In this document: piece after piece, positions 5,817-6,931 of the stretch
How positions within the stretch are numbered: position 1 is the stretch's first letter
How the letters are laid out: every line of letters starts with the position of its first letter
DNA from: Massilia sp. UBA2604
GTDB lineage: Bacteria > Pseudomonadota > Gammaproteobacteria > Burkholderiales > Burkholderiaceae_D
NCBI GenBank assembly: GCA_002339265.1
Contig: DDKG01000083.1
Location: forward strand, 1-6,931
Reading direction: 5' to 3'
Length of the DNA stretch: 6,931 nucleotides
Program-made: the position numbers and the translations under genes
The notes under the pieces: generated by a model
Seen by the model: only the letters and a program-made list of their open reading frames with translations
Databases searched by the model: none
Told to the model about the DNA's origin: nothing

Positions 5817-6749
5817 CTAACCTGCCAGGTTGGCGTACAAGGCCGTGCTGAGATAGCGCTCGCCGAACGAGGGAATGATGACGACGATCAGCTTGCTCGC
5901 GTTCTCGGGCCGGCGCGCCACCTGGATCGCGGCCCATAGCGCCGCGCCGGACGAAATCCCGACCAGCAGCCCTTCCTCGCGCGCCGCGGCGCGCGCCGTC
6001 TCGAAGGCGTCCTCGTTCTTCACGCAGATCACTTCGTCGTAGGACGCGGTATTCAAGACCTGCGGCACGAAGCCGGCGCCGATGCCCTGGATCGGGTGCG
6101 GGCCCTTGGTGCCCTTCGACAGCATGGGCGAGGCCTCGGGTTCCACCGCGATCGCCTGGAAGCCGGGCCGGCGCGGGCGGATAGAGTCGCTGACGCCGGT
6201 GATGGTGCCGCCAGTGCCCACGCCCGCCACCAGGATGTCGATCTTGCCGTCGGTGTCGCGCCAGATTTCCTCGGCCGTGGTGCGGCGGTGCACCTCGGGG
6301 TTGGCGGGATTGTTGAATTGCTGCGGCATGAAGGCGCGCGGGTCGCTTGCCATGATCTCTTCGGCGCGCCGGATCGCGCCGAGCATGCCCTCGCTGCCGG
6401 GCGTGAGCACCAGCTCGGCGCCATAGGCGCGCAGCAGCATGCGCCGCTCATTGCTCATGGTCTCGGGCATCACCAGCTTGCAGCGGTAGCCGCGCGCCGC
6501 GCACACCATCGCCAGCGCGATGCCGGTATTGCCGCTGGTGGGCTCTACGATGGTGGTGTCTGTGTTGATGAGACCGGCCGCCTCGGCGGCCTCGATCATG
6601 GCCAGGCCGATGCGGTCCTTGACGCTGTGCGCGGGATTGTGGAATTCGAGCTTGCCGACCAGGTCGGCTCCGCTGCCCACCGCCAGCTTGCGGATGCGCA
6701 CCAGCGGGGTATTGCCAATCAGTTCAGTGACATCGTTCGCGATTCTCAT
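5817..6749 (-). CDS. cysK: Cysteine synthase A (O-acetylserine sulfhydrylase)
   Basis: This 310-residue cytoplasmic PLP enzyme forms L-cysteine from O-acetylserine and sulfide, the last step of cysteine synthesis. Motifs in order are IGNTPLVRI (11-19), the PLP lysine Lys44 in [11 protein letters not shown], the substrate loop EPTSGNTG (69-76), the Gln-containing [12 protein letters not shown] stretch, the phosphate-binding GVGTGGT (176-182), [12 protein letters not shown] (218-229) and GISSGAA (264-270). The end [12 protein letters not shown] is typical of CysK rather than CysM. Length is normal. The ATG at 6749 has GGGAGG at 6755-6760, five bases upstream. An FKBP gene ends 29 bases upstream on the same strand with no terminator between, so the two are probably one transcript. 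The commonest CysK form reads NPAGSVKDR; the His at 41 here is a variant I believe also occurs in the family. No thiosulfate-specific features were seen. Confidence 0.95.
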   Translation of the reverse strand: MRIANDVTELIGNTPLVRIRKLAVGSGADLVGKLEFHNPAHSVKDRIGLAMIEAAEAAGLINTDTTIVEPTSGNTGIALAMVCAARGYRCKLVMPETMSNERRMLLRAYGAELVLTPGSEGMLGAIRRAEEIMASDPRAFMPQQFNNPANPEVHRRTTAEEIWRDTDGKIDILVAGVGTGGTITGVSDSIRPRRPGFQAIAVEPEASPMLSKGTKGPHPIQGIGAGFVPQVLNTASYDEVICVKNEDAFETARAAAREEGLLVGISSGAALWAAIQVARRPENASKLIVVIIPSFGERYLSTALYANLAG

Positions 6750-6754
6750 TACCG

Positions 6755-6760
6755 CCTCCC
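6755..6760 (-). promoter_or_regulatory. Ribosome binding site of cysK
   Basis: On the minus strand this reads GGGAGG, five bases before the ATG at 6749. It supports the annotated start. Confidence 0.7.
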
Positions 6761-6778
6761 GTGTCGAACAAACAGCCG

Positions 6779-6931
6779 TTATTTGACGTCCAGCAGTTCC
6801 ACGTCGAAGATCAGGTCGGAATCCGGCGGGATCATGCCGCCGCCCGCGCCGCGCTTGCCATAGGCCAGCGCGCTCGGGATGATCAGGGTGCGCTTGCCGC
6901 CGACCTTCATGCCGGCCACGCCCTGCTCCCA
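6779..6931 (-). CDS. FKBP-type peptidyl-prolyl cis-trans isomerase, C-terminal part (runs off right edge)
   Basis: The last 50 residues are present, ending in a TAA at 6779-6781; the 5' part lies beyond the window. The segment reads [20 protein letters not shown], then [11 protein letters not shown] and [18 protein letters not shown]. This is the hallmark end of a small FKBP domain, with the AYG, IPP and F-D-VELL residues that line the proline-binding pocket. Such proteins catalyse prolyl bond rotation and assist protein folding. As it ends right after the FKBP fold, with no C-terminal extension, it is probably the short cytoplasmic type of about 110-150 residues, but an N-terminal signal or extra domain cannot be excluded. 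It precedes cysK by 29 bases on the same strand. Confidence 0.93.
   Translation of the reverse strand, partial: WEQGVAGMKVGGKRTLIIPSALAYGKRGAGGGMIPPDSDLIFDVELLDVK

Noticed and set aside
6096..6863. Plus-strand open frame opposite cysK and into the FKBP gene
   Set aside because: It spans two recognisable genes on the other strand and has no motif or ribosome site of its own.

Overview
The window looks like an ordinary chromosomal segment of a GC-rich betaproteobacterium. The protein families, the very high GC at third codon positions and the general gene content fit the Burkholderiales, and probably an Oxalobacteraceae (Massilia-like) genome. This placement is an inference from family resemblance and base composition, not from a marker gene.

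Layout: (1) 1-624, minus strand, is the N-terminal part of a membrane signalling receptor with a CHASE8 sensor and HAMP start; its output domain lies beyond the left edge. (2) 625-933 is a non-coding divergent region. (3) 934-1416, plus strand, is a stand-alone PncC/CinA-type nicotinamide-nucleotide amidase. (4) 1505-4333, plus strand, is a large exported tandem-domain M16 zinc peptidase, preceded by a perfect 9-bp hairpin. (5) 4392-5722, plus strand, is a two-gene zinc-homeostasis operon: a SmtB-type ArsR repressor overlapping by ATGA a His-rich CDF efflux transporter. A strong predicted promoter and a perfect 12-6-12 operator sit at the start of the repressor gene. (6) 5723-5816 is a convergent intergenic spacer with two back-to-back hairpins, REP-like in appearance. 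(7) 5817-6749, minus strand, is cysteine synthase CysK. (8) 6779-6931, minus strand, is the C-terminal end of an FKBP-type prolyl isomerase, probably co-transcribed with cysK.

The most coherent functional unit is the metal operon. The repressor keeps the four alpha-5 zinc ligands of SmtB (Asp-x-His-x10-His-x2-Glu) and sits on an operator of SmtB/CzrA type. Its target gene is a transporter with zinc-type HxxxD/HxxxD membrane sites and 18 histidines in the first 38 residues. When zinc is high the repressor should leave the operator, and both repressor and exporter should be made. No phage, insertion sequence, CRISPR array, RNA gene or clearly novel system was seen. The points worth a second look are the nested promoter/terminator/operator, the nearly leaderless repressor start, the duplicated His-Cys tail of the transporter and the hairpin pairs.
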